Program-made: the position numbers and the translations under genes
Notes under the pieces: generated by a model
What the model was told of the DNA's origin: nothing
Seen by the model: the letters and a program-made list of their open reading frames with translations, nothing else
Databases searched by the model: none
Part shown: piece by piece, positions 6,626 through 12,599 of the stretch
Layout: every line of letters starts with the position of its first letter
How positions within the stretch are numbered: the stretch's first letter is position 1
Source: RGIG3701 sp017403345
GTDB taxonomy: Bacteria > Planctomycetota > Planctomycetia > Pirellulales > Thermoguttaceae
NCBI GenBank assembly: GCA_017403345.1
Contig: JAFQOH010000147.1
Span: 1-13,174, forward strand
DNA: 13,174 bases
Reading direction: 5' to 3'

Positions 6626-6642
6626 TGGTCAAATTTGACCAC
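6625..6642. terminator. perfect 18-bp palindrome at the yoeB stop codon
   Basis: GTGGTCAAATTTGACCAC is perfectly self-complementary (7-bp stem if a 4-nt loop is allowed) and begins at the last base of the yoeB TAG. Only a short T-rich stretch follows (TTTCAGCTTTT), so it may be a weak terminator for the toxin-antitoxin mRNA or a protein-binding site. Its position also marks the apparent right edge of the inserted module. Confidence 0.5.
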
Positions 6643-6645
6643 TTT

Positions 6646-6676
6646 CAGCTTTTAGCTAATGGCTAATGGCCAAAAG
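6646..6676. repeat. short heptamer repeat array C (after the DUF2190 gene)
   Basis: About 30 bp of the heptamer family (AGCTTTTAGCTAATGGCTAATGG on the + strand). It starts directly after the stop codon of the - strand DUF2190 gene and ends at the palindrome beside yoeB. It looks like the other part of array B, separated from it by the toxin-antitoxin pair. Confidence 0.75.
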
Positions 6677-7039
6677 TTAATGCGGCGGATAAAGCAGCAC
6701 CTGCGCGAACGTGTCCCCTGCCTCGATCCCCTGGTAAAGACACCCAACGGCGGTATTTCCAGAGGCGGAAGCGGTGATCTTCCCGTCGGCATCGGCATAG
6801 ACTTCGGTTCCCGCGTCGGTCTGGGTCCCTTCCGCGGCGAGTTCGAGATGGTAGACGGAATGGCGGGTCGTCAAAAACGCCGCGCCTTTCTCACCTGCTT
6901 TGACCGGGTATCGGGTCACGCCGATGAGTTTTCCGCAAATGATGATGGAATTGGGAGCGGTATCCGCTTCCGGAGTAAAAGGAAATGATTCTACGTTTCC
7001 GAGGAAGTATCCGACCTGAGCCGGCTGGTAATCTGACAT
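6677..7039 (-). CDS. DUF2190-family capsid decoration-type protein
   Basis: This 120-residue protein resembles the DUF2190 phage family, which typically lies beside the major capsid gene and is thought to act as a capsid cement or decoration protein. Supporting stretches are V-G-Y-F-L-G-N-V-E near the start, T-R-Y-P-V-K-A-G-E in the middle, and an alanine/glycine-rich C-terminal part (A-S-A-S-G-N-T-A-V-G, E-A-G-D-T-F-A-Q-V-L-L). The size is usual. AGAAAGGA precedes the ATG by about 8 bases. It follows the capsid gene in transcription order, separated by the large palindromic element. The family match is judged from memory of the pattern; the role is by analogy with lambda gpD position. Confidence 0.72.
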   Translation of the reverse strand: MSDYQPAQVGYFLGNVESFPFTPEADTAPNSIIICGKLIGVTRYPVKAGEKGAAFLTTRHSVYHLELAAEGTQTDAGTEVYADADGKITASASGNTAVGCLYQGIEAGDTFAQVLLYPPH

Positions 7040-7073
7040 GATGGTGATCCTTTCTGAATATTAAAATCTTTTG

Positions 7074-7344
7074 AATATCAAAAAGTTTTTGAAAAGGGAG
7101 TCCAGAGGGAAAAACAATTTTCAAAATGTTTTTCCCTCTCGGCCGATACGACATGGCGGGCAGCCAGATTTCTCCCGGAGGGTGAAATCGCGCGTGGGAC
7201 CTTTAGCCGAGCAACTTTGAAACCTTTACGCGAATCTACCCTTCGGGAAGATTCACTACCCGCGAAGAGTTCACGTTCGTGAGGAAGGAACATCTTGAAA
7301 GTTGTTCCTCCCTCAGACTCCCTCTTCAAGAACTTTTTGATATT
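7074..7344. repeat. 271-bp nested palindromic element between capsid and decoration genes
   Basis: This fills almost all of the 316-bp gap; no credible gene is inside. The ends form a 29-bp inverted repeat (7074-7102 with 7316-7344, two differences). Immediately inside are 36-bp hairpins at 7104-7139 and 7280-7315, which are inverted copies of each other. Further in are 23-bp hairpins at 7167-7189 and 7232-7254, both with CCC/GGG inner stems, also inverted copies. In the inner pair three positions differ between copies and in each case the partner base differs too, so the stem is kept. The centre (7190-7231) has a direct repeat ACCTTTA. It begins 11 bases after the capsid stop and ends before the DUF2190 ribosome binding site. 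It may be a structured RNA, a MITE-like insertion or a protein-binding site. Confidence 0.85.
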
Positions 7345-7355
7345 GTGTTTCTTTT

Positions 7356-8840
7356 TTAGCCTTGCGCGGACCCGTCGGAATAAACCGCGGGGAGATTATC
7401 CGAATAGGCGTGAAATCCGATCGTTCCCAAAGCGCGAAGATTGAGGGCGTCTTTGTGATCGTACCAGGATTCCTGAATTTTCGGCGATTCATACCCGTTC
7501 AGGACGGCATACTCACCGAGGGGATAGCGGGCGGTGTCGCCGAGCATGAACCAGCCGGAATCGGACGCGCCGGCATATCCGCCTTCCGTGCCGAGGTACG
7601 GGTCAGTGAGAACTTCATACTTTCCGACGTGGATATTCCCCTCAAAGTTCCCTTCGCCCCACTTCCACTGAAAGAGGCTCAATGCTTCATCTTCGAGGGA
7701 AAGCGGAACGAGAAGATACTTCGCGGGAATGTTGACGAACCGGCCGTTGGCGTTTTTCCGGGATCCGAACGCTTTCTTGGCGGCGGTCAGACCGGCGATG
7801 CTCAAAGGCTCGGTGATCCGGTTTCCTTTCTTGGCGGTGAAGTTGGCGGAATGTTTTCCCCAGAAAACGGACCAGAATTTATCGACCTGAACGTCGACGA
7901 TCATGTTGAGAAGTTCATCGCCGATGATGTCGAGCGCGCCCATATCGTCGTTGATCTGCGACTCGAACGAGATAGCGGCAATGACGCCCTGTTTCGAGAC
8001 GGCGAACTCTTCACCTCCGGACTGGAGTGAAACGTTCGGGAAGTCTTCCATTTCGGCGAGGTCTTTTGCCCGGCCGAGAACATCGAAATTCACAGTCGCG
8101 ACTTTGTTGAAGTCCCGAACTTTGCGTTCCCGGAAGAGTTTCTTCCAGATCGATTCGAGTCTTTCGTAGCGGTATCTCATCTGTTTGTCGATGATGGGCG
8201 AAAAGACGTTGATCTCACCGAAATTCCGGGTCGAGACGTTGGACGACTTCAACACTTCCTTGAAATCCTCAACGATCCGCTTCGGGTCACGATAATCGAC
8301 GCGAACGTTTGAGGCTTTGAGTGCTTCGCCCATGATGGAAAGGAGGGTAACGTCTTTCTCCTTTTCCGCCGCGTCAATGGTCCGGGGTGAGTAACCGTTC
8401 CGGGTGAGCCACTTTTCAGGAACGCCGAGGCTCATCAGAGCGGACGCCTGAAGAACATCGGAACGTTTCGGGGTCTCAAACTTCGGCGGTCTGAAACTCT
8501 GCGGAACATTCACACTCCGCAGGCCCGCGATCCTGCTCAGCCCTTTCACCGCTCCAGCCTGGACCTTTTCGCCGGTCTTCTCTTCTTCGGAGGCTTTCAG
8601 ATCCTCCTCTTCTGCGGAAGCCTGGATCTTTTCTTCCTCTTCGGAAGTTTCCGAGGCCTGGACCTTTTCCTCTTCGGTCTCTTCCGAAGCCTGAACGCTT
8701 TCCTCATCCTTCGTTTCTTCCGAGGCCTGGATCTCTTCCGCGTTGGACGCCTGATAAAGAGCCTCAAGCGCGGTACGATTGGCTTCATCCAGCGTTTCGA
8801 GCTGAAAACCGGCAGAAGCCGCGAATTCTTCAAAAGTCAT
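7356..8840 (-). CDS. possible internally initiated scaffold-capsid product
   Basis: Codon 195 of the fusion gene is an ATG (8838-8840) preceded by GAAAGGG with a 6-base gap, as good a ribosome binding site as that of the full-length gene. Starting here gives a 494-residue protein with the acidic scaffold-like repeats and the whole capsid domain but no protease. Lambda makes scaffold Nu3 from a start inside protease gene C, so nesting has precedent. It would solve the need for many more capsid than protease copies. Inferred from the site alone. Confidence 0.5.
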   Translation of the reverse strand: MTFEEFAASAGFQLETLDEANRTALEALYQASNAEEIQASEETKDEESVQASEETEEEKVQASETSEEEEKIQASAEEEDLKASEEEKTGEKVQAGAVKGLSRIAGLRSVNVPQSFRPPKFETPKRSDVLQASALMSLGVPEKWLTRNGYSPRTIDAAEKEKDVTLLSIMGEALKASNVRVDYRDPKRIVEDFKEVLKSSNVSTRNFGEINVFSPIIDKQMRYRYERLESIWKKLFRERKVRDFNKVATVNFDVLGRAKDLAEMEDFPNVSLQSGGEEFAVSKQGVIAAISFESQINDDMGALDIIGDELLNMIVDVQVDKFWSVFWGKHSANFTAKKGNRITEPLSIAGLTAAKKAFGSRKNANGRFVNIPAKYLLVPLSLEDEALSLFQWKWGEGNFEGNIHVGKYEVLTDPYLGTEGGYAGASDSGWFMLGDTARYPLGEYAVLNGYESPKIQESWYDHKDALNLRALGTIGFHAYSDNLPAVYSDGSAQG

Positions 8841-9422
8841 GGCGGACCCTTTCTTTTTCTTTTCTGAAGTTTGCGCGGAAGCCAAAAGAACATCAGTTTC
8901 CGGATCCGCGCCTGCCGGAACGATGGATATTTCCCGAATATGCAGATTTCTCAAAAGCGTAAATGGTCCGGAAAGTTCCTGTCCATTCACATTGACAGTT
9001 TCCCCGGCTTTGACGAGCTGTTTATCTTTCACGTCGATCATTCCGGACCCGATGGAAGCCTGCCATCGTGCGCCGGCTTTGAAACTCTCGACCACTTCGC
9101 GGACCCACTCACTTGGGGAATCGAGGATCCCTTCCGCGATGATGGATTTTCCGTCGTTTTCGACCTTTTCGGTATGCCCAAGCCTGAAAACTGCATTATG
9201 CGAATACAGAATGGGAAGGTTCTGCTCAAAGCGAACGGTTTCCAGATCGCACACCGCGGGGAGTTTCGTTCCTGGCGGGTAGAATTCCTCGCCGACGTTC
9301 ACACCTTCCGGGATTCCGATCCCGTCAGTGAACATCAACCCGCCCGAATACGCAGGATCAAATCGGACGCGCTTCTTCCCGGAGGTTTCCACGATCGAAG
9401 CGTTCAATTTCTCGAATTTCAT
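7356..9422 (-). CDS. prohead protease - scaffold - major capsid fusion
   Basis: A 688-residue polyprotein. Residues about 20-180 look like a prohead protease: L-Y-S-H-N-A with candidate catalytic H75, R-W-Q-A-S-I-G with candidate S123, and L-H-I-R-E-I-S-I-V-P-A-G-A-D-P as in HK97/Mu-type proteases. Residues about 195-290 form an acidic, repetitive spacer with several [VIL]-[QK]-A-S-E-E units, scaffold-like. Residues about 300-688 resemble Mu gpT-like/HK97-fold capsid proteins (F-A-V-S-K-Q-G-V-I-A-A-I-S-F-E-S-Q-I-N-D-D-M-G-A-L; Y-L-L-V-P-L-S-L-E-D-E-A; V-L-T-D-P-Y-L-G). The protease would cut itself and the spacer away during maturation. The ATG at 9422 with AAAGGGA upstream is preferred over a TTG at 9452 with no visible site. 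A second start may exist at 8840. This is the first gene of the - strand block. Confidence 0.85.
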   Translation of the reverse strand: MKFEKLNASIVETSGKKRVRFDPAYSGGLMFTDGIGIPEGVNVGEEFYPPGTKLPAVCDLETVRFEQNLPILYSHNAVFRLGHTEKVENDGKSIIAEGILDSPSEWVREVVESFKAGARWQASIGSGMIDVKDKQLVKAGETVNVNGQELSGPFTLLRNLHIREISIVPAGADPETDVLLASAQTSEKKKKGSAMTFEEFAASAGFQLETLDEANRTALEALYQASNAEEIQASEETKDEESVQASEETEEEKVQASETSEEEEKIQASAEEEDLKASEEEKTGEKVQAGAVKGLSRIAGLRSVNVPQSFRPPKFETPKRSDVLQASALMSLGVPEKWLTRNGYSPRTIDAAEKEKDVTLLSIMGEALKASNVRVDYRDPKRIVEDFKEVLKSSNVSTRNFGEINVFSPIIDKQMRYRYERLESIWKKLFRERKVRDFNKVATVNFDVLGRAKDLAEMEDFPNVSLQSGGEEFAVSKQGVIAAISFESQINDDMGALDIIGDELLNMIVDVQVDKFWSVFWGKHSANFTAKKGNRITEPLSIAGLTAAKKAFGSRKNANGRFVNIPAKYLLVPLSLEDEALSLFQWKWGEGNFEGNIHVGKYEVLTDPYLGTEGGYAGASDSGWFMLGDTARYPLGEYAVLNGYESPKIQESWYDHKDALNLRALGTIGFHAYSDNLPAVYSDGSAQG

Positions 9423-9596
9423 TTTATCCCTTTCATTTTCAGCTTTCAGCAATGACTATCCATTTATAAATACCAACTTTTTCAGCCCGTAAAACACGAA
9501 ACGAAATGCACGGGGAAGAAGTGCTACACACGGGGGGAGATTTTATATTTGGGTAGATTTTCATTTTTTCAGGATCGCGAACGAAAGGAGGTCTTC
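9423..9596. promoter_or_regulatory. divergent intergenic region between head and connector/tail blocks
   Basis: This 174-bp gap separates the two divergently transcribed structural blocks, so promoters for both are expected. It is AT-rich with some candidate -10 boxes (TATATT at 9544-9549 for the + strand; TTATAA/TATAAA-like sequence around 9463-9472 for the - strand), but no convincing -35 partner. A phage-specific late promoter read by another sigma factor is possible. A strong AAAGGAGG ribosome binding site for the + strand gene is at 9584-9591. Confidence 0.45.
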
Positions 9597-9800
9597 ATGT
9601 CTGAGAAGAGCGAAACGCGGGCGGATCTTCAGGCTTTGGAAAAGAGCATCGCGCAGAGCGCGGCATCCGGCGTGCAGTCTTCATCGGTGGACGGTGTATC
9701 CGTCACCCAGATGAGTCTTTCCGACAGGGTGAATGCCCTGAAGGAATTGAAAAAGTCGCAGGTCGCGCAGTTTCCGATGATGATGGCGAAGTGGAAATGA
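9597..9800 (+). CDS. gpW-like head-tail joining protein
   Basis: This 67-residue protein has the layout of the lambda gpW family: an N-terminal helix (R-A-D-L-Q-A-L-E-K-S-I-A-Q-S-A-A-S-G), a short beta hairpin around V-D-G-V-S-V-T-Q-M-S and a second helix (L-S-D-R-V-N-A-L-K-E-L-K-K-S). gpW binds the portal and completes the head so the tail can attach. The ATG at 9597 is chosen over an in-frame one at 9549 because of AAAGGAGG just upstream. It is first in the + strand block; in lambda, W lies between terminase and portal genes. The stop codon abuts repeat array D. Confidence 0.72.
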   Translation: MSEKSETRADLQALEKSIAQSAASGVQSSSVDGVSVTQMSLSDRVNALKELKKSQVAQFPMMMAKWK

Positions 9801-9854
9801 GCTTTTAGCTTCTAGCTACTAGCTAATGGCTAACAGCTAAAAGCTAGCAGCTAA
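9801..9854. repeat. heptamer repeat array D
   Basis: About 54 bp of TAGC/GCTA heptamers fill the gap between the gpW-like gene and the 56-aa gene. The array starts at the base after the TGA stop and is flanked by GCTTTTAGCT and AGCTAAAAGC, which can pair. Relative to the downstream gene its unit order is opposite to that of arrays A, B and E. Confidence 0.88.
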
Positions 9855-9874
9855 AAAAAGAAAGGAATGAACGT

Positions 9875-10045
9875 ATGAAACGATTTTTTTATTCGATCGT
9901 GGTCTGGTTCCTCGACTCGGAAGAGGTTCGGAACTGGATCCTTGAAACGGTCCGGAAGTTGACCGACCAGCTGGAAGCGCACATCGAAAAACGTTTGGAA
10001 GATGTGCGGAATGAAGCCGCCGGGAAATTGGATTCTATTTCTTGA
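9875..10045 (+). CDS. small 56-residue protein, unknown
   Basis: The reading frame encodes M-K-R-F-F-Y-S-I-V-V-W-F-L, a short hydrophobic start, then a charged region predicted to be one long helix (S-E-E-V-R-N-W-I-L-E-T-V-R-K-L through K-R-L-E-D-V-R-N-E-A-A). AAAGGA lies 8 bases before the ATG, and the gene sits exactly between two repeat arrays with its TGA forming the first bases of array E. This placement and coding pattern support a real gene. The N-terminus could be a weak membrane segment or an amphipathic helix. I recognise no family; location suggests a small connector or membrane-linked protein. Confidence 0.65.
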   Translation: MKRFFYSIVVWFLDSEEVRNWILETVRKLTDQLEAHIEKRLEDVRNEAAGKLDSIS

Positions 10046-10157
10046 GCTTTTAGCTGTTAGCCATTAGCTGTTAGCTGTTAGCCATTAGCTGTTAGCTGTT
10101 AGCTGTTAGCCATTAGCTGTTAGCTAGCAGCTAGTAGCTAGAAGCTAGAAGCTCAAG
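10046..10157. repeat. heptamer repeat array E (longest)
   Basis: About 112 bp of heptamers separate the 56-aa gene from the next. The first two thirds are TTAGCTG/TTAGCCA units, the last third CTAGNAG units. The left edge CTTGAGCTTTTAGCT and right edge CTAGAAGCTCAAG are inverted copies, so the array can fold back on itself. The left edge contains the upstream TGA; the right edge runs into AAGGAAAAG, the ribosome binding site of the gene at 10172. Confidence 0.92.
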
Positions 10158-10171
10158 AAAAGGAAAAGAAA

Positions 10172-10510
10172 ATGAACATTTACGATCAGATCGACGCTTC
10201 GCTGGGAATGCTTTTTTCGGAGAATCATGTTTCCGTCGAGTACACATCCCGCGGAGAAACGCGAACGCTTTCCGCCCTTCGTGCCGGCGTTCAGTGGAAC
10301 GACATTGAAACAGTGCGAACGTCACGGCTTTTAAGTTCCAGCCGGGATTATATCTGCCGACGCGCAGACTTTGCCGCAACACTTCCCCGCCCCAAAGATA
10401 CAATCACGGACGGGGATGAACTTTGGACGGTGTACGACATGGCAGACGAAGAATGCTGGCGCCGCCTGGGACCATCGGAACTTTTCATCAGAATCCATTG
10501 CAGGAAGTAA
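10172..10510 (+). CDS. putative head-closure protein (lambda FII-like)
   Basis: This 112-residue protein lies where lambda-like phages encode the FII head-closure/tail attachment protein. Size and pattern fit loosely: a helical start (I-Y-D-Q-I-D-A-S-L-G-M-L), then a beta-rich body with R-T-S-R-L-L and D-Y-I-C-R-R-A-D-F, the segment P-K-D-T-I-T-D-G-D-E-L-W-T-V-Y (compare the R-x-G-D-x-[IL]-x-x-x-G-x-x-W-x-V pattern of such adaptors) and a final strand F-I-R-I-H. The role would be to seal the portal-connector and offer the tail docking face. Sequence likeness is weak, so the call rests largely on position. It follows array E with a good ribosome binding site. Confidence 0.5.
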   Translation: MNIYDQIDASLGMLFSENHVSVEYTSRGETRTLSALRAGVQWNDIETVRTSRLLSSSRDYICRRADFAATLPRPKDTITDGDELWTVYDMADEECWRRLGPSELFIRIHCRK

Positions 10511-10513
10511 ACC

Positions 10514-10972
10514 ATGAATCGACATGTTCAGCTTTGGGAAGCTCTCACCATGAAAATCCGGGAACTTCTTCCGGTGTTTACCGTCCGCAGAACGTACGAC
10601 CCTCTCGCGGAACTGAGCGAGATTCAGACTGGAACCCCGCTGGGGTTTCTCACTCTGACAGCGAAAAGCCGGGAACGGCTGGACAGCCGCAGAATCTTTG
10701 ACGTTTACGAGTTTGAACTTTGGCTGGTCCGCGACCTTCCTGCCGACGATCCGCAATCGGCAATGGATGAATACCTTGAGTACCTGGACAGGGTTGGCGA
10801 CGTTTTCAGCCTGAAAGTTTTGAAACTCGAAATGGATGGTGAACCGGTGAAGGTTTTCTTTCCGGAAGAGTCGGAAACGCTTGGGAATGAAGCATTTGAA
10901 GATAGTGAGTACGCCCAGGGAAGATTCTCTGCCCGAATCGGATTCACAGCGAAAACGGAGCGCATCGCATGA
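10514..10972 (+). CDS. putative tail terminator/tail completion protein
   Basis: This 152-residue protein is not confidently recognised. It starts 3 bases after the previous stop, with AGGAAG overlapping that stop, and overlaps the next gene by 4 bases (ATGA), so it is part of a tightly coupled operon. It looks alpha/beta and acidic (E-Y-L-E-Y-L-D-R-V-G-D-V-F; F-P-E-E-S-E). Position between the FII-like candidate and the tail tube candidate is where siphoviruses encode tail completion and terminator proteins (lambda Z and U), which cap the tail tube and join it to the head. The function is inferred from order only. Confidence 0.4.
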   Translation: MNRHVQLWEALTMKIRELLPVFTVRRTYDPLAELSEIQTGTPLGFLTLTAKSRERLDSRRIFDVYEFELWLVRDLPADDPQSAMDEYLEYLDRVGDVFSLKVLKLEMDGEPVKVFFPEESETLGNEAFEDSEYAQGRFSARIGFTAKTERIA

Positions 10973-12096
10973 GCGTTGAAGGACTTTCAAAGGTTTTGAT
11001 TACGCTGAAAAAGGAACGTGAGAAACAGACAAAAGGTCTGAAAAAGCGCATCCGCAGCGAGGCTAAATACCTGGCGAAAATGCTTCACAGCGAACCGGCC
11101 CGAACCCGCGCCAAAGATACCTCCAAAATGAAATCAGGGGGCGTGAATTATGTGGCTTTGTCCAAGGAGAACCTCGTCTGGTTTCCCGACCCGAATGGAG
11201 GTAAAAGCTGGACGGACGGTACCACGGTTTCCGAGTATTTGAAGCGTATCAAGGCTGGAAAGACAACCGAGAAATCATCCTTTTCCACCCGGAGATATTC
11301 CGGCAAATACAAACGTTCCGCCGGTGGAAAGGGATTCGCGCGGACATTCGGCGGAAATCGGGTCTGGGAAACGAAGAAGTTCGGAGAACGTTACGAAAAG
11401 GGGACGGTTCGAACTTCCGAAAAAGAGAAAGCCTTTCTGAAAAAGCAAAAGGCGCGGGCAAGAAAACTTCGGCGGAAGCTCAACGCGCAGGAAAAGCGGA
11501 AGTGCGCGAAGCTGGAAAACGATATTCGAAGGCTGGAACGCCGCGCCGCCAGTCAGCCCTCGGGAAAGTCAAACAGCAAACTGACCGCGAAACGCGCCCG
11601 GCTTCAGAAACAGCGCGAGATGTTCAAAGCCCAGCGGAAGGTGAAGCTCGACGCGATCGCGAAAGAGAAACACTATCGAATCGTTGGCGAGATTCAGTCC
11701 CCGACGCCCCGAACATTCCTGCGGAGTGTACGTCCGGACATCGTTCGCACCTGGTACGGAGATGGAGGTCCGGAGAAGTATCTTGGCCGAATGTGGAAAG
11801 TCACGGAGGTGAACGATTTGGAAATTAATGTTTCGATTCATCCCCTTTCGCCGAACGAGCGATTTCTTCGGAACATTGAATACGGCGGCAGTTTTGATCC
11901 GAGTCCGGTACTCATCGGTTACGAAGTATTCATCGAGGATGAAAGTTCCAAGGGGCGGAAATACAAACAGCGGCGCGTCCGTTTCATTCCGAAAAAAGTG
12001 GACCGCCAAACGGCCCGCGTTAAGCCTCGAAAGATGGCATCCAAAGTCGTCGCGAAGTTCCGCGAGATGCTCAAAAAAGAAAGAAACAATCGTTAG
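10969..12096 (+). CDS. large basic protein, putative tail completion (gp10/gpZ-like position)
   Basis: This 375-residue protein begins with a pattern recalling the gp10/Z tail-completion group: G-L-S-K-V-L-I-T-L-K-K-E-R then K-R-I-R-S-E-A-K-Y-L-A-K-M-L-H-S-E-P-A-R-T. Late segments (P-R-T-F-L-R-S-V-R-P; R-N-I-E-Y-G-G-S-F) also fit. It is much longer than HK97 gp10 because of a very lysine/arginine-rich middle (about 145-235) predicted as a long coiled coil. Both ends are basic. DNA or tail-tube contact at the connector would suit the charge, but this is inference. The ATG overlaps the preceding stop by 4 bases. Confidence 0.42.
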   Translation: MSVEGLSKVLITLKKEREKQTKGLKKRIRSEAKYLAKMLHSEPARTRAKDTSKMKSGGVNYVALSKENLVWFPDPNGGKSWTDGTTVSEYLKRIKAGKTTEKSSFSTRRYSGKYKRSAGGKGFARTFGGNRVWETKKFGERYEKGTVRTSEKEKAFLKKQKARARKLRRKLNAQEKRKCAKLENDIRRLERRAASQPSGKSNSKLTAKRARLQKQREMFKAQRKVKLDAIAKEKHYRIVGEIQSPTPRTFLRSVRPDIVRTWYGDGGPEKYLGRMWKVTEVNDLEINVSIHPLSPNERFLRNIEYGGSFDPSPVLIGYEVFIEDESSKGRKYKQRRVRFIPKKVDRQTARVKPRKMASKVVAKFREMLKKERNNR

Positions 12097-12160
12097 TTTT
12101 ACTTAAACTGTCAGCCATTCGCCGGCAGTCAATTTCCATTAACCCAGAAAGGGCAAACAC

Positions 12161-12538
12161 ATGGCAGTACTTGGATTTGAAGGCACGCTTACGATCGACG
12201 GAGCGGATCCGGGATTCAGAAATCTGAAATTTGGTTTCGGGCACACGGAAGTGGATGCCACGACGACCGCGGATGGAGGCGAAAAAGCCTATGTCAAAGG
12301 ACTCGCGGACAAATATGTCGGCGGGGAATTTCTCCTTGACGACAGCGAGGCGGCCCAGAAGGTGCTTGCGGCAGTTCAGAGCCGCGAACCGGTCGAAGTC
12401 GTCGCGGAAATGGGCGGCGTGACGCTTTCGTCCACGATGTACATTTTCGGAAGTGAAATTTCCGGAAGTGTGGACGATGCCGTCTGGATCTCCGTCACCT
12501 GCCGTCCGGCTCCGAAGAGTCAGCAGAATGCCGGTTAA
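12161..12538 (+). CDS. putative major tail tube protein
   Basis: This 125-residue protein begins M-A-V-L-G-F-E-G-T-L-T-I-D-G and is beta-rich, with F-G-F-G-H-T-E-V-D-A-T-T-T-A-D-G-G-E-K-A-Y-V-K-G-L and E-F-L-L-D-D-S-E. This resembles short tail tube proteins of siphoviruses, including the Thr-rich loop and the G-L-x-x-x-x-x-G-x-F-x-x-D-D segment. Tube proteins stack as hexamer rings to form the tail. The position just before a tail chaperone candidate supports this. AAAGGG precedes the ATG, after a 64-bp gap with a modest hairpin (ACTG...CAGT near 12107-12129). Confidence 0.68.
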   Translation: MAVLGFEGTLTIDGADPGFRNLKFGFGHTEVDATTTADGGEKAYVKGLADKYVGGEFLLDDSEAAQKVLAAVQSREPVEVVAEMGGVTLSSTMYIFGSEISGSVDDAVWISVTCRPAPKSQQNAG

Positions 12539-12550
12539 ATTTCACATTTC

Positions 12551-12581
12551 GGGTACCGGGCATACTTCATGCCTGGTGCCC
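12551..12581 (+). terminator. strong hairpin after the tail tube gene
   Basis: GGGTACCGGGCAT and ATGCCTGGTGCCC form a 13-bp stem in RNA (two G-U pairs) with loop ACTTC. No T run follows, so it is more likely an attenuator or a 3' stabiliser of the tube mRNA than a full terminator. Sitting between the tube and chaperone genes, it could help make far more tube than chaperone. Confidence 0.6.
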
Positions 12582-12599
12582 TTCTGAAGGAGGAATATC

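Noticed and set aside
7078..7329. - strand frame of 83 codons inside the nested palindrome
   Set aside because: No ribosome binding site, and the DNA is better explained by inverted repeats.
7362..8030. + strand open frame of 222 codons opposite the capsid gene
   Set aside because: Antisense shadow of the capsid coding sequence.
9423..9596. Considered as a cos/pac site or replication origin
   Set aside because: Only two CACGGGG words and AT-rich sequence are seen; no iterons, cohesive-end palindrome or small terminase nearby.
10046..10157. Heptamer array considered as a CRISPR array
   Set aside because: Units are about 7 bp with no unique spacers of 25-40 bp and no cas genes.
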